Source: Aquicoccus porphyridii (GTDB taxonomy: Bacteria; Pseudomonadota; Alphaproteobacteria; Rhodobacterales; Rhodobacteraceae). From it: 64,000 nt of DNA. The translations under genes and the position numbers were made by a program. Below are positions 38,664-47,828 of this stretch, one piece after another. The stretch covers positions 167,298 through 231,297 of the forward strand of contig NZ_VINQ01000002.1 in NCBI RefSeq assembly GCF_008369105.1, written 5' to 3'. The stretch's first letter is position 1. Each line of letters starts with the position of its first letter. The notes beneath the pieces were generated by a model. It was not told the DNA's origin and did no database searches. It saw nothing but the letters and a program-made list of their open reading frames with translations.

Positions 38664-39137
38664 TCACTCTTTCAGAGTGGAGAGAAACGCGATCACATCT
38701 TCAACCTGCTCGGCCGTCAAAAGCGGCCCGAACGAGTCGTCCGCGGCCTTGCCGGTATAGGCATTGCCCGGACGGATAAAGCCATCGACCCGGTAATAGG
38801 CCGGCATCACCGTGCCCTCGAACGTCTTCTTCGAATTCACCACGATCCCGCGCAGTTCCGCCTCGCTCCAGCGATCCGCCGCGCCATCGAGCATCGGCCC
38901 GACATTGCCCGGCCATGCCACGTCGAGCGTGCTGATCTCGTGGCACGCCACGCAATTGCCCAGGCTGCGCTTCGAATAGACCTCGAAACCCCGCTCCGGA
39001 TCGCCCGGCTTGCCGGTCAGCGACGTCGCGACCTCGCCATATTCGGACATCACCACGTCTTGCGGGGCCACGACCCCCTCGGCCATTGCGGTTCCGGCAA
39101 CCATCGCCGCCGCGAATGTCAAAGTCGTAAGCTTCAT
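38664..39137 (-). CDS. soxX: Monoheme cytochrome SoxX
   Basis: A 157-residue periplasmic cytochrome c with signal MKLTTLTFAAAMVAGTAMA and heme site CVACH (C62, C65, H66); a methionine ligand is likely in GTVMPAYY. It pairs with SoxA. The start at 39137 follows GGGAGGAAAC. It heads the soxXYZA unit; a SoxR-type palindrome lies 86-101 nt upstream. Confidence 0.94.
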   Translation of the reverse strand: MKLTTLTFAAAMVAGTAMAEGVVAPQDVVMSEYGEVATSLTGKPGDPERGFEVYSKRSLGNCVACHEISTLDVAWPGNVGPMLDGAADRWSEAELRGIVVNSKKTFEGTVMPAYYRVDGFIRPGNAYTGKAADDSFGPLLTAEQVEDVIAFLSTLKE

Positions 39138-39222
39138 GTTTCCTCCCAACTCCCTTGACCTGTTATAATTCAGGCTCGTTGTCGCCACAGTATTGCAGGC
39201 CTGTCGCTGAACGCAACAACAA

Positions 39223-39238
39223 ATTCAAAAGAATGAAT
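39223..39238. promoter_or_regulatory. Candidate SoxR operator upstream of soxX
   Basis: ATTC-AAAAGAAT-GAAT, a perfect ATTC-N8-GAAT palindrome in the 123-nt soxW-soxX gap. It marks a probable regulated promoter for soxXYZA, independent of soxVW. Confidence 0.65.
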
Positions 39239-39260
39239 TAAGGCCGCGCAATTTTATTGC

Positions 39261-39839
39261 TCAATCGGCCGCATTTTCCTGCCTCTCGCGGATCATGCGG
39301 GCATGGTAACGCTGGAAATCCTCCCCGTCATCAAGATCATAGCGTTTCTCATTGACCCATGTAAACATGTCCAGCGTCGTCTGGAACCCGAAGGCGCCCG
39401 GCATCATCGCCACTGCCGCCTGCACGGCGGTCTGCCCGTCCGCCACCTCTTCGGGCAGGAAAATGAGCGTCGGGGTAAAGAGAATCCCCCATTTGCGCAT
39501 CAACGCCGATTGCCCGGTCTCCTGCCCGTCGAAATCGGTCGCGCTATCGTTGCCATGCAGGTTCATCTGCACCACGAAGAAATTCTCGGCGATGTAATCC
39601 GACAGGACGGGCCGGACATAGACCTCCTCGTGCATCTTCTTGCAATAGATGCACCCGCGCTGCTCGACGAACAGCACCAGCCGCTTGCCCTCCGCGTTGG
39701 CCTCGCTCAGATCCTCGCGCAGATCCTTGAACGTGTCGCGCATCCACGGCTGCTTGTGCAGCCCGTCATCGCCGATTTCGCCCACCGCACCCGTCGCGAA
39801 CCCGGCCAGCATCGCCAGGGCCATCACAAACCGTTTCAT
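39261..39839 (-). CDS. soxW: Periplasmic thioredoxin SoxW
   Basis: A 192-residue exported thioredoxin with signal MKRFVMALAMLAGFATGAVG and active site CIYC (C63, C66), preceded by DDGLHKQPWM. It takes electrons from SoxV and keeps Sox components reduced. The second ATG (39839) is preferred because AGGGAG then has normal spacing; 39845 is the alternative. It follows soxV by 26 nt, the canonical soxVW arrangement. Confidence 0.88.
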   Translation of the reverse strand: MKRFVMALAMLAGFATGAVGEIGDDGLHKQPWMRDTFKDLREDLSEANAEGKRLVLFVEQRGCIYCKKMHEEVYVRPVLSDYIAENFFVVQMNLHGNDSATDFDGQETGQSALMRKWGILFTPTLIFLPEEVADGQTAVQAAVAMMPGAFGFQTTLDMFTWVNEKRYDLDDGEDFQRYHARMIRERQENAAD

Positions 39840-39865
39840 CCTCATTCTCCCTCGTATTCAGAAAC

Positions 39866-40603
39866 TCACCCGAGACGGCCAAAGCTCGGGAACGTCTCGA
39901 TCATCCAGTTCGAAATCGTGTTCACCGTATCGGTTGCGATCAGGATCGCAAACACGATGAGCATCACCCCCATCGCCTTTTCGACATAGACCATCTTGGC
40001 CCGGTGGCGCTGCATCCAGCCGAGGAACGGGCGCGCGAAAAACGCCGCCAGCACGAACGGCGCGGTCATTCCCGCCCCGAACACCGCCAGCAGCATCGCG
40101 CCCTGGCTGATCTCGCCCATGCCGCTCGCGATCATCAGGATCGAGGCCAGAACCGGCCCCACGCAGGCGGTCCAGCCAAAACCGAAGGCCAGCCCCATCA
40201 CATAGGCGCCCAGAACCGTGGTCGGGTCGCTTTTCGATTCCATCCGCGCCTCGCGCATCAGGAACCCGATGCGGATCACCCCCAGGAAATGCAGCCCAAA
40301 GACGAAGATCACCGCCGCCGCGACATAGGCCAACGTGCCTTTCCACTGCGCAAAGGCCTGTCCCAGCGCGGTCGCCCCCATGCCCATCAGCATGAAGATC
40401 GTCGTCACCCCGAGCGCGAACATCAGTGCCGAAACCACCAGCCGCCGCTGCGCCCCCGGCGCGATCTCGCCGTCACCGCGCAGCTCGGCCATGGAAATCC
40501 CGGCCATGTAACTGATGTAAAACGGCACCATGGGCAGGATACATGGCGTGAAGAACGCGCCAAACCCTGCCAGCAAGGCGCCCAGATAGGTAATATCCAG
40601 CAC
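39866..40603 (-). CDS. soxV: CcdA-family membrane electron carrier SoxV
   Basis: A 245-residue membrane protein with six helices of the CcdA/DsbD-beta type. The redox cysteines are in FTPCILPMVPFY and TACVGPVLA. It moves electrons from cytoplasmic thioredoxin to SoxW. I choose the GTG at 40603, with GGGAGGGAAG upstream; the longer ATG form (40639) would cover the promoter. It is divergent from soxS. Confidence 0.88.
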   Translation of the reverse strand: MLDITYLGALLAGFGAFFTPCILPMVPFYISYMAGISMAELRGDGEIAPGAQRRLVVSALMFALGVTTIFMLMGMGATALGQAFAQWKGTLAYVAAAVIFVFGLHFLGVIRIGFLMREARMESKSDPTTVLGAYVMGLAFGFGWTACVGPVLASILMIASGMGEISQGAMLLAVFGAGMTAPFVLAAFFARPFLGWMQRHRAKMVYVEKAMGVMLIVFAILIATDTVNTISNWMIETFPSFGRLG

Positions 40604-40637
40604 GCGCGCTTCCCTCCCTTGCCGAAAACACATTATC

Positions 40638-40665
40638 ACATTAAGATTTGTTCAATCATTGTCAA
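40638..40665 (-). promoter_or_regulatory. Candidate soxV promoter
   Basis: On the minus strand TTGACA (40665-40660), a 16-nt spacer and TAATGT (40643-40638) form a sigma-70-like promoter 35 nt before the soxV GTG, in the divergent soxV-soxS gap. No perfect ATTC-N8-GAAT is present here. Confidence 0.55.
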
Positions 40666-40678
40666 TCTGGTCCTGCCC

Positions 40679-41056
40679 ATGTCTTTCGCCCCGGTGCAAC
40701 ACGCTCTCGCGACCGTTCTGGCCCTTGTCCTTTCGGTGATGCCCGCCGCGGCGGCCGAACTGATCATGGTCGAGCAAAAGGGCTGCTCTTACTGCATCGC
40801 CTGGATGGACACGATCGGCCCGATCTATCCCAAATCGCCCGAAGGCCGCTTTGCCCCGCTGCGTGTCGTCAATATCCGCGACGGCGCACCCGATGGCGTG
40901 CGCTATGCCCGCCCGGTGAATTTCACGCCGACCTTCATCCTGGTCGAGGACGGCACCGAACTTGGCCGCATCGAAGGTTACCCGGGCGAAGATTTCTTCT
41001 GGGGCCTGCTCGACATGCTGCTGAAACGAACAACCGATTACGCCGGCACCGGATGA
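40679..41056 (+). CDS. soxS: Periplasmic thioredoxin-like SoxS
   Basis: A 125-residue exported thioredoxin-fold protein with signal ending at PAAAAE and active site CSYC (C36, C39), then PVNFTPTFIL. In Paracoccus, SoxS keeps the SoxY cysteine in a usable state. The ATG at 40679 starts a normal signal peptide; the long frame from 40004 is a shadow of soxV. It leads the plus-strand soxS-soxR-soxT set. Confidence 0.88.
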   Translation: MSFAPVQHALATVLALVLSVMPAAAAELIMVEQKGCSYCIAWMDTIGPIYPKSPEGRFAPLRVVNIRDGAPDGVRYARPVNFTPTFILVEDGTELGRIEGYPGEDFFWGLLDMLLKRTTDYAGTG

Positions 41057-41201
41057 AGCGCCGCATCGACACGCCGGGGGATGACCTCGACGTAAAAAAG
41101 CGTTAACAGACCATCCCATCGACGTGCGCGTGACAGGGTTGAATGGACAATTGGGGCGCAGGTCCGGCATGGGCCCCGCCACATCGACGAGGACAAGAAC
41201 C

Positions 41202-41540
41202 ATGGGCCTGCCCGTTTTCGACAAGGATCTGAGCGAGGAAGAACTTGACCGATTCGTGGCCAACGCGACGCGGGCGTCGAATTTCCTCAAGACCGTCAGC
41301 CACGAAGGCCGGCTGATGATCCTGTGCCACCTCGTCACCGGCGAGAAATCGGTGACCGAACTGGAAGACCTGCTCTCGGCCCGCCAGGCCGCCGTGTCGC
41401 AACAGCTCTCCCGCCTCCGGCTCGAAGGGCTGGTGATCCCCCGGCGCGAGGGCAAGGCGATCTATTACCGTTTGGCCGACAACCGCCCCAAGCGTATACT
41501 GGAACTCGTTTACGAACTGTTCTGCGAAGACGACAGCTGA
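41202..41540 (+). CDS. soxR: ArsR-family sulfur-sensing repressor SoxR
   Basis: A 112-residue winged-helix ArsR protein. Its recognition helix region is LLSARQAAVSQQLSRLR and the wing REGKAIYYRL. C42 (ILCHL) and C108 (ELFCED) match the cysteine pair that forms a tetrasulfide link in BigR and SqrR. It therefore probably releases DNA when persulfides accumulate. The ATG has GAGGA 8 nt upstream; an earlier ATG at 41169 is possible. Predicted targets are the ATTC-N8-GAAT sites before soxX and in the soxC/ThiO-like gap. Confidence 0.9.
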   Translation: MGLPVFDKDLSEEELDRFVANATRASNFLKTVSHEGRLMILCHLVTGEKSVTELEDLLSARQAAVSQQLSRLRLEGLVIPRREGKAIYYRLADNRPKRILELVYELFCEDDS

Positions 41541-41589
41541 CCCTTGGCTCCGCCACAGCAGCAGGGCATCCCGGGAGGAGGGGTTCGTC

Positions 41590-42651
41590 ATGCTCGACAT
41601 CATCGGTGACAACGCCTTCGTGGTGTTGACGGGCCTCTTCGGCGGTGTCCTTCTGGGCCTCGCCGCGCGACTCGGGCGGTTCTGCACCCTGGGCGCGATC
41701 GAGGATCTGCTTTACGGCGGCTCCGACATCCGCATGCGCATGTGGGTGCTGGCCATCGGCGTCGCGGTGATGGGCACGTTCGGGCTCACCGCCGCGGGCT
41801 GGCTCATCCCCGAAGATAGCTTCTACCTCTCGATCCGCTGGACGCCCCTCGCCTCGATCCTCGGCGGGCTCCTGTTCGGCTATGGCATGGCGCTGGCGGG
41901 CAATTGCGGCTTCGGCTCGATCGCCCGGCTTGGGGGCGGCGACCTGCGCGCCTTCGTGATCGTGCTGGTGATGGGGGTGTCGGCCTATATCGTGCTTTCG
42001 GGGCCGCTGGCCGGGCTTCGGGTCTGGGCCTTCCCGCAATCTGCTGTCACGCCCGGCGAAATGCCCCCCGGCCTTGCGCATCTTCTCACCGACCTGAGCG
42101 GGCTGTCGCTCCCCGCAATCGGCATCGCGCTGGGGGCGTTGATCACCGCCGGTGCGCTTGCTTCACGCGCATTCCTCGCCAAACCGGCCTTGATCTTCTG
42201 GGCCGCCATCGTGGGCCTCGCCATCGTCTCGGGCTGGGCCGGATCGGCGCATGTGGCGATGACCGGCTTTGCCGCCGTGCCGGTGGTGTCGCATTCCTTC
42301 TCGGCCCCGGTGGGCGAAACCGTGCTGTGGCTGATGACCGCCTCGGCGCGCCTGCCCTCCTTTGCCGTCGGCTCGGTCACCGGCGTCGTGCTGGGCGCGC
42401 TGATCGGTTCGGGGCTCAAGGGCCATTTCCGCTGGGAAGCCTGCGAAGACCCGCGCGAATTGCGCCGCCAGATCTACGGCGCGGCGATGATGGGCGCGGG
42501 TGCGGTGATCGCCATGGGCTGCACCGTGGGCCAGGGCCTCTCGGCCTTTTCCACGCTCAGCTTCTCGGCCCCCGTCACCTTCGCCGCGATCTTCGCCGGG
42601 GCCGCCCTCGGCCTGCGCCACCTGATCGAAGGCTTCCAACCCGCCGAATGA
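41590..42651 (+). CDS. soxT: YeeE/YedE sulfur transporter (SoxT type)
   Basis: A 353-residue membrane protein with about nine to ten helices. Conserved cysteines of the YeeE/YedE thiosulfate-channel family are in GRFCTLGA, AGNCGFGS and MGCTVGQGLS. It probably moves thiosulfate or another sulfur compound across the inner membrane. It is 49 nt after soxR in the same direction, preceded by GGGAGGAGGGG. Confidence 0.86.
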   Translation: MLDIIGDNAFVVLTGLFGGVLLGLAARLGRFCTLGAIEDLLYGGSDIRMRMWVLAIGVAVMGTFGLTAAGWLIPEDSFYLSIRWTPLASILGGLLFGYGMALAGNCGFGSIARLGGGDLRAFVIVLVMGVSAYIVLSGPLAGLRVWAFPQSAVTPGEMPPGLAHLLTDLSGLSLPAIGIALGALITAGALASRAFLAKPALIFWAAIVGLAIVSGWAGSAHVAMTGFAAVPVVSHSFSAPVGETVLWLMTASARLPSFAVGSVTGVVLGALIGSGLKGHFRWEACEDPRELRRQIYGAAMMGAGAVIAMGCTVGQGLSAFSTLSFSAPVTFAAIFAGAALGLRHLIEGFQPAE

Positions 42652-42666
42652 CGCAACCGGCCACCC

Positions 42667-42687
42667 CGATTTTTCGCCGAAAAATCG
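42667..42687. repeat. Hairpin-only copy (D) of the dispersed repeat
   Basis: CGATTTTTCG-C-CGAAAAATCG, a 10-bp stem preceded by CCACCC, in the 45-nt convergent gap between soxT and the NicO gene. It matches the hairpin part of repeat copies A and C and may act as a shared terminator. Confidence 0.65.
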
Positions 42688-42696
42688 TGCCCCGCC

Positions 42697-43590
42697 TCAA
42701 AGCGTCAACAACACCAACTGCGCCGCCACCGCCGCGATCAACACCCCGGCCATCACCTCGATCACCGCCGCCCAGCGCGCCGCGCCCGGCCCGCTCATCA
42801 CCTGGCCCAGCGCGCCTTCGCGCATGCTCACCGCCAGCACCGCCACCGCCATCGTCACGCTCGCCGTGCCCAGCGCCATCACCACCGCCCCGGCAATGCC
42901 GGCAAGGTTGATCCCCATCAGGTGCCCGAGGATCAGCAGGATCACCGCCCCCGAACAGGGCCGGATGCCCACACTCGCCACCAGAACGACCGCATCGCGC
43001 AACGAGCGCACCTGCCCCGCTTCCTCGGGCGTCGGCCCGTGCCGGTGCCCACAGCCGCATTCGCCCGCTTCACCCTCGTGCACAGGGCCCCGCACCCCGC
43101 GCCACAACCGCCGCGCGCCCCGGCTCACCAGCCACAGCCCGACCAGCGCGATCGCCGCGTAAGAAAGCGGCTGCAACATGTCCTCGGCGATCCCGATCAT
43201 CCGCTCGCGCCCCCAGGCGAAGGCGAACACCCCGGCATAGACCAGCACGACCGCCGTTAGCGCCTGCGCAAGGCTCGACGCCAGCGCCAGCCCGGCAAGC
43301 CGCCCCACCGGCACCCGCCGCCCCATGCCATAGCCCCCGATCAGGATCTTGCCATGCCCCGGCCCCGCCGCGTGAAAGAACCCATAGGCGAAACACAGAC
43401 CCAAAAGCCCGCCCCACGCCGCCGCGTCACCGCCGCGCAGCCGCCGCAACGTCCCGGCAATCGCGTTCTGCGCATCGCGCTGGCCCTCGGCAGCCCAGGC
43501 CGCCACCCGGTCCATGCCACCCAACCCCCAAAGCCAGAGCAGCAGCCCCACACCCAGCACCACCGGCAGGATCAGGACGGCGCGTCGCAT
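42697..43590 (-). CDS. NicO/RcnA-family metal transporter
   Basis: A 297-residue membrane protein with about six to seven helices and the family motif HAAGPGHGK, a His/Cys-rich loop (ECGCGHRHG) and a second motif [10 protein letters not shown]. The family moves nickel or cobalt. Its position downstream of a CobW/ZigA GTPase with a Zur-like palindrome suggests zinc instead. The start overlaps the DUF1007 stop by 19 nt. Confidence 0.85.
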   Translation of the reverse strand: MRRAVLILPVVLGVGLLLWLWGLGGMDRVAAWAAEGQRDAQNAIAGTLRRLRGGDAAAWGGLLGLCFAYGFFHAAGPGHGKILIGGYGMGRRVPVGRLAGLALASSLAQALTAVVLVYAGVFAFAWGRERMIGIAEDMLQPLSYAAIALVGLWLVSRGARRLWRGVRGPVHEGEAGECGCGHRHGPTPEEAGQVRSLRDAVVLVASVGIRPCSGAVILLILGHLMGINLAGIAGAVVMALGTASVTMAVAVLAVSMREGALGQVMSGPGAARWAAVIEVMAGVLIAAVAAQLVLLTL

Positions 43591-44207
43591 GTCACCTCCA
43601 CCGTGTCGGCAAACTTCGCCCCCACCTCGGGAAAGGGCACCGTGCCATCCTCGGGGATCTCGGCCAGTTCCGCCAGCAGGGCGCGCTTGGTCGCATCGAA
43701 ATCGACTTTCCTCACGGACACCGAACAGCCCTCGGGCACGTCGATGCCAAGGCCGAGGTCATAGGCCGTGTAAAACGTCGGATCATAGGCCCGCACCACC
43801 ACCGGCCCCGCCTCCGCCTCGACCGCGCGATAATGGCGGGTGACGATCCTGCCCTCCTCGAACGCCGTGCCGCGCGGCTCGGGCGGGCCAAGCTCGAGCG
43901 GCGCACCGCCCTGCTCAAGGTAAAGATCGCCCTCGAACCCCTCGATCCAGTTCATGTCGAACCCGTCCAGTCGCGCCAGTTCACCTTCGCTCAGCACACC
44001 GTCGTAATCCTGATCAAGGTTCATGTCCTCAAGCACCAGAAGCGAATACAATTCATCATATTGCCAGGCCACCTCGATCCCGGTGATCCGCCCCTCCTCG
44101 GCCACCAGCCGCAGCCCGGTGGCGACAAAGACATGCGGATGCGCCCCCGCCCCCACAGGCAGGACGACCAGCACAAGCGACAGCAGGCGACGGAGCAATC
44201 CCTTCAT
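43572..44207 (-). CDS. DUF1007 exported metal-binding protein
   Basis: A 211-residue exported protein with signal [19 protein letters not shown], a mature N-terminus AHPHVF that looks metal-binding, an EF-hand-like [15 protein letters not shown] loop, and two cysteines (GCSVSV, VTCDAP). DUF1007 proteins are regularly paired with NicO transporters and probably act as periplasmic partners. It is translationally coupled to the transporter gene. Confidence 0.85.
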   Translation of the reverse strand: MKGLLRRLLSLVLVVLPVGAGAHPHVFVATGLRLVAEEGRITGIEVAWQYDELYSLLVLEDMNLDQDYDGVLSEGELARLDGFDMNWIEGFEGDLYLEQGGAPLELGPPEPRGTAFEEGRIVTRHYRAVEAEAGPVVVRAYDPTFYTAYDLGLGIDVPEGCSVSVRKVDFDATKRALLAELAEIPEDGTVPFPEVGAKFADTVEVTCDAPS

Positions 44208-44289
44208 GGCCCATGGCTTTACGCGCCCGCCCCGGTTCTCGCAACGCCTCGCTCAAATCTTGCGCGGATTTGTGCCCTGCCATGCGCGC

Positions 44290-44472
44290 TCACATATCCC
44301 CCTCCGTGCCCGTCACCGGATCGAGCACCAGCACGAGGCGGGTCTCCCCGCTGCCCTCGATCGGCGGCGAGCGATGCAAGAGCGCCTGACCTCCCCGCCC
44401 GAGACCGGCCACATCCTGCCGCGCAACAGGATCGGCGCACCGGTCGGCGTGGTGAACACCCGGGCGGGCTCA
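44290..44472 (-). pseudogene. Degraded DUF1826 gene (C-terminal fragment)
   Basis: Directly after the CobW gene the minus strand reads ARVFTTPTGAPILLRGRMWP in one frame and, after a shift, LLHRSPPIEGSGETRLVLVL in another frame until a stop. These match the C-terminal region of DUF1826 proteins, which often follow ZigA-type GTPases. The N-terminal two-thirds is missing and the rest is frameshifted. Confidence 0.6.
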
Positions 44473-45699
44473 TGCCGCCTGCTCCGCCCGCCGCCAGAGC
44501 GGGAACGGGTCGGGCAGATCGGCCAGCCGTCCAAGCCTCTCGGGCCCCGGCGCCTGGTGCTCGGGCACCAGCGCCGCGTCGAGCCGCGCCCTGATCGCGG
44601 GCCAGTCGATCCCGACCCCGATGAACACGATCTCCTGTCGCCGGTCGCCCCACGGCTCGACCCAATGCGCCGCCATGTAATCGCGCGCCTGCGGATGATC
44701 GGGCCACCGCTCCCGTGGCACCGACGCCCACCACGTGCCGAGCGGCGCCACGCTCGACAGCGCCCCGGCAAGGCTGAACTCGGCCACCCAGTCGGGCCGC
44801 GTCGCCAGCCAGAAATGCCCCTTGGCCCGGATCACCCCGGGCAACGGGCCGTTCAGAACGTCATGGACCTTCTGCGGATGAAACGGGCGGCGCGCGCGGT
44901 AAACGAACGACCCGACACCATATTCTTCACTCTCGGGCACGTGATCGGCAAACCCGTAAAGCTCCTTGGCCCACATCGGATGCTCATGCGCGCGCTCGAA
45001 ATCAAAGAGCCGCGTGTCGAGGATCGCCCCCGCGGGCACGTCGGAATGATCGGTCTCGATGATCTTGGCATCGGCATTCAGGCTGCGAATGATCTTGCGC
45101 GCCGCATCCACCTTCTCGGGCCCCGCATCGTCCACCTTGTTGAGGATCACCACATCGGCAAACTCGATCTGGTCGGTCAAGAGATGCACCAACGTGCGCG
45201 CGTCCTCCTCGCCCATCGTCTCGCCCCGGTCGGCGAGGACATCATGGCTCGCATAATCCCCGAGCAGGTTCACCGCATCGACCACCGTCACCATCGTGTC
45301 GAGCCGGGCGACATCCGACAGGCTCTGCCCCGCCTCGTCACGGAACTCGAAGGTGGCGGCCGCCGGCAAAGGCTCGGAAATGCCGGTCGATTCGATCAGC
45401 AGGTAATCGAACCGCCGGTCCTCGGCCAGTCGCCGCACCTCCTGCAACAGGTCATCGCGCAGCGTGCAGCAGATGCAGCCGTTGGACATCTCGACCAGCG
45501 TCTCATCGGTCTGGCTCAGGTTCGCCCCGCCCTCGCGCACCAGATCGGCGTCGATATTCACCTCGGACATGTCGTTGACGATCACCGCCACCCGCCGCCC
45601 CTCGCGGTTGTTGAGCACCCGGTTGAGAAGGGTCGTCTTGCCCGCGCCAAGGAACCCCGAAAGCACGGTCACGGGAAGGCGGTTGTCTTGCATGGTCAT
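44470..45699 (-). CDS. CobW/ZigA-family zinc metallochaperone GTPase
   Basis: A 409-residue COG0523 GTPase. P-loop [15 protein letters not shown], the metal motif CICC within [17 protein letters not shown], and a C-terminal CobW domain are present. Such proteins deliver zinc to client enzymes and are usually induced by zinc lack. The ATG at 45699 has GAGG upstream; 45693 is an alternative. A palindrome like a Zur site lies 55-66 nt upstream. The DUF1826 remnant, DUF1007 and NicO genes follow. Confidence 0.88.
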   Translation of the reverse strand: MTMQDNRLPVTVLSGFLGAGKTTLLNRVLNNREGRRVAVIVNDMSEVNIDADLVREGGANLSQTDETLVEMSNGCICCTLRDDLLQEVRRLAEDRRFDYLLIESTGISEPLPAAATFEFRDEAGQSLSDVARLDTMVTVVDAVNLLGDYASHDVLADRGETMGEEDARTLVHLLTDQIEFADVVILNKVDDAGPEKVDAARKIIRSLNADAKIIETDHSDVPAGAILDTRLFDFERAHEHPMWAKELYGFADHVPESEEYGVGSFVYRARRPFHPQKVHDVLNGPLPGVIRAKGHFWLATRPDWVAEFSLAGALSSVAPLGTWWASVPRERWPDHPQARDYMAAHWVEPWGDRRQEIVFIGVGIDWPAIRARLDAALVPEHQAPGPERLGRLADLPDPFPLWRRAEQAA

Positions 45700-45753
45700 G
45701 CTGGCCTCGCGTCTAGTCAGTGGAAATCCGGTCGTCTTCACCCGACTAGCGTT

Positions 45754-45765
45754 ATGTTATAACAT
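45754..45765. promoter_or_regulatory. Zur-like operator
   Basis: ATGTTATAACAT is a perfect 12-bp palindrome inside GTTATGTTATAACATTTGC, close to known Zur boxes of proteobacteria. It lies 55 nt upstream of the CobW gene and 100 nt upstream of parE. Confidence 0.65.
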
Positions 45766-45864
45766 TTGCAAGACCCCAAACACCACCCCCATCCCCGCTT
45801 CCCCCGCGCCGCGCGCTCTGTCATAATGCCCCCCAGCCAACCAAGAACAGAGCAGCAAGCAGAC

Positions 45865-47823
45865 ATGGCAGACGATCTTCTCTCTCCCGCCGCATCGGGC
45901 GATTACAACGCCGACAGCATCGAGATTCTCGAAGGGCTGGAACCGGTGCGCAAACGCCCGGGCATGTATATCGGCGGCACCGACGAACGCGCGCTGCACC
46001 ATCTCGTCGCCGAGGTGCTCGACAACTCGATGGACGAGGCGGTGGCCGGCCACGCCAACCGGATCGAGGTCGAGTTGCACGCCGACCACGCCATCACCAT
46101 CCGCGACAATGGGCGTGGCATCCCGATCGACCCGCACCCCAAGTTTCCCGAGAAATCCGCGCTCGAGGTGATCCTCTGCACGCTCCATTCGGGCGGCAAA
46201 TTCTCGGGCAAGGCGTATCAGACCTCGGGCGGCCTCCATGGCGTCGGCGCCTCGGTGGTCAACGCGCTCTCGGATTCCATGGTCGTGCAGGTCGCCCGCA
46301 ACAAGGCGCTTTACGAGCAGCGATTCTCACGCGGCGTGCCGCTCGGCCCGATCGAAAAGGTGGGCCAGGCCCCCAACCGGCGCGGCACCACCGTCACCTT
46401 CCATGCGGACGAAGAGATATTCGGTTCGCACCGATTCAAACCCGCGCGCCTCTTCAAATCCATCCGCTCCAAGGCCTATCTCTTCTCGGGCGTCGAAATC
46501 CGCTGGAAATCGGCCATCGACGACGGTGAAACCCCGGCCGAGGCCACGTTCCACTTCCCCGGCGGCCTTTCCGACTATCTCAAGGAAACGCTGGGCAACG
46601 CGGCCACCTATGCCGAGGAGCCCTTTGCCGGAACCGTCGATTTCAACCAGAAATTCGGCCAGCCGGGCAAGGTCGAATGGGCGATCAACTGGACCCCCGC
46701 GCGCGACGGCTTCCTGCAATCCTACTGCAACACCGTCCCCACCCCCGAGGGCGGCACCCATGTCGCCGGGTTCTGGGCCGCAATCCTCAAGGGCATCAAG
46801 GCCTATGGCGAGCTGGCCAACAACCGCAAGGCCAAGGAGATCACCCGCGAAGATCTCATCTCGGGGGGCTGCGCGCTCGTCTCGACCTTTATCCGCGAGC
46901 CCGAGTTCGTCGGCCAGACCAAGGACCGCCTCGCCACCACCGAGGCCCAACGCCTTGTCGAGGGCGCGGTGCGCGACCATTTCGACCACTGGCTCGCCTC
47001 CCACACCAAATCCGCCGGTGCGATCCTCGATTTCCTCGTGCTCAGGGCCGAGGAACGGATGCGCCGCCGACAGGAGAAAGAGACCGCCCGCAAGACCGCC
47101 ACCAAGAAGCTGCGCCTGCCCGGCAAGCTCGTCGATTGCACCGCCACCAACCGCGTGGGCACCGAGCTTTTCATCGTCGAGGGCGATTCCGCCGGTGGCT
47201 CCGCCAAGATGGCCCGCGACCGCAAGACCCAGGCCCTCCTGCCCTTGCGCGGCAAGATCCTCAACGTGCTGGGCGCGGCCAGTTCCAAGCTTGGCACCAA
47301 CCAGGAGATCTCCGATCTGACACAGGCGCTCGGCACCGGGTTGGGGACGAAATTCAACCTCGACGACCTGCGCTATGACAAGGTCATCATCATGACCGAC
47401 GCCGATGTCGACGGCGCCCATATCGCCGCGCTCCTGATGACCTTCTTCTTCACCCAGATGCGCCCGATGATCGACGCGGGCCACCTCTACCTCGCCTGCC
47501 CGCCGCTCTATCGCCTCACGCAGGGCGCGCGCCGCGTCTATGCGCTCGACGAGGCCGAGCGCGCCATGTGGCTCGAAAAGGGGCTGGGCGGCAAAGGCAA
47601 GATAGACGTCAGCCGCTTCAAGGGGCTGGGCGAGATGGACGCCAAGGATCTGAAGGAAACCACGATGGACCCCCAGACCCGCAAGCTCATCCGCGTCACC
47701 ATAGACGAGGACGAACCCGGCGAGACCGGCGACCTCGTCGAACGGCTGATGGGCAAGAAGCCGGAATTGCGGTTCCAGTATATTTCGGAGAACGCGAAGT
47801 TCGTGGAGGAGCTGGATTTTTGA
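45865..47823 (+). CDS. parE: DNA topoisomerase IV subunit B
   Basis: A 652-residue GHKL-type type II topoisomerase subunit. ATP-site motifs DNSMDEAVAG, DNGRGIPI and GGLHGVGASVVNALS, and TOPRIM motifs EGDSAGGSA and DADVDGAHI are visible. Length and the lack of a GyrB insertion favour ParE. It decatenates chromosomes with ParC. The ATG at 45865 gives MADDLLSPAASGDYNADSIE; the longer form is rejected. Confidence 0.92.
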   Translation: MADDLLSPAASGDYNADSIEILEGLEPVRKRPGMYIGGTDERALHHLVAEVLDNSMDEAVAGHANRIEVELHADHAITIRDNGRGIPIDPHPKFPEKSALEVILCTLHSGGKFSGKAYQTSGGLHGVGASVVNALSDSMVVQVARNKALYEQRFSRGVPLGPIEKVGQAPNRRGTTVTFHADEEIFGSHRFKPARLFKSIRSKAYLFSGVEIRWKSAIDDGETPAEATFHFPGGLSDYLKETLGNAATYAEEPFAGTVDFNQKFGQPGKVEWAINWTPARDGFLQSYCNTVPTPEGGTHVAGFWAAILKGIKAYGELANNRKAKEITREDLISGGCALVSTFIREPEFVGQTKDRLATTEAQRLVEGAVRDHFDHWLASHTKSAGAILDFLVLRAEERMRRRQEKETARKTATKKLRLPGKLVDCTATNRVGTELFIVEGDSAGGSAKMARDRKTQALLPLRGKILNVLGAASSKLGTNQEISDLTQALGTGLGTKFNLDDLRYDKVIIMTDADVDGAHIAALLMTFFFTQMRPMIDAGHLYLACPPLYRLTQGARRVYALDEAERAMWLEKGLGGKGKIDVSRFKGLGEMDAKDLKETTMDPQTRKLIRVTIDEDEPGETGDLVERLMGKKPELRFQYISENAKFVEELDF

Positions 47824-47828
47824 TCCAA

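Noticed and set aside
40004-41056. 350-residue plus-strand frame reaching soxS
   Set aside because: The first 225 codons are antisense to soxV and His/Arg/Gln-rich; only the last 125 codons form soxS.
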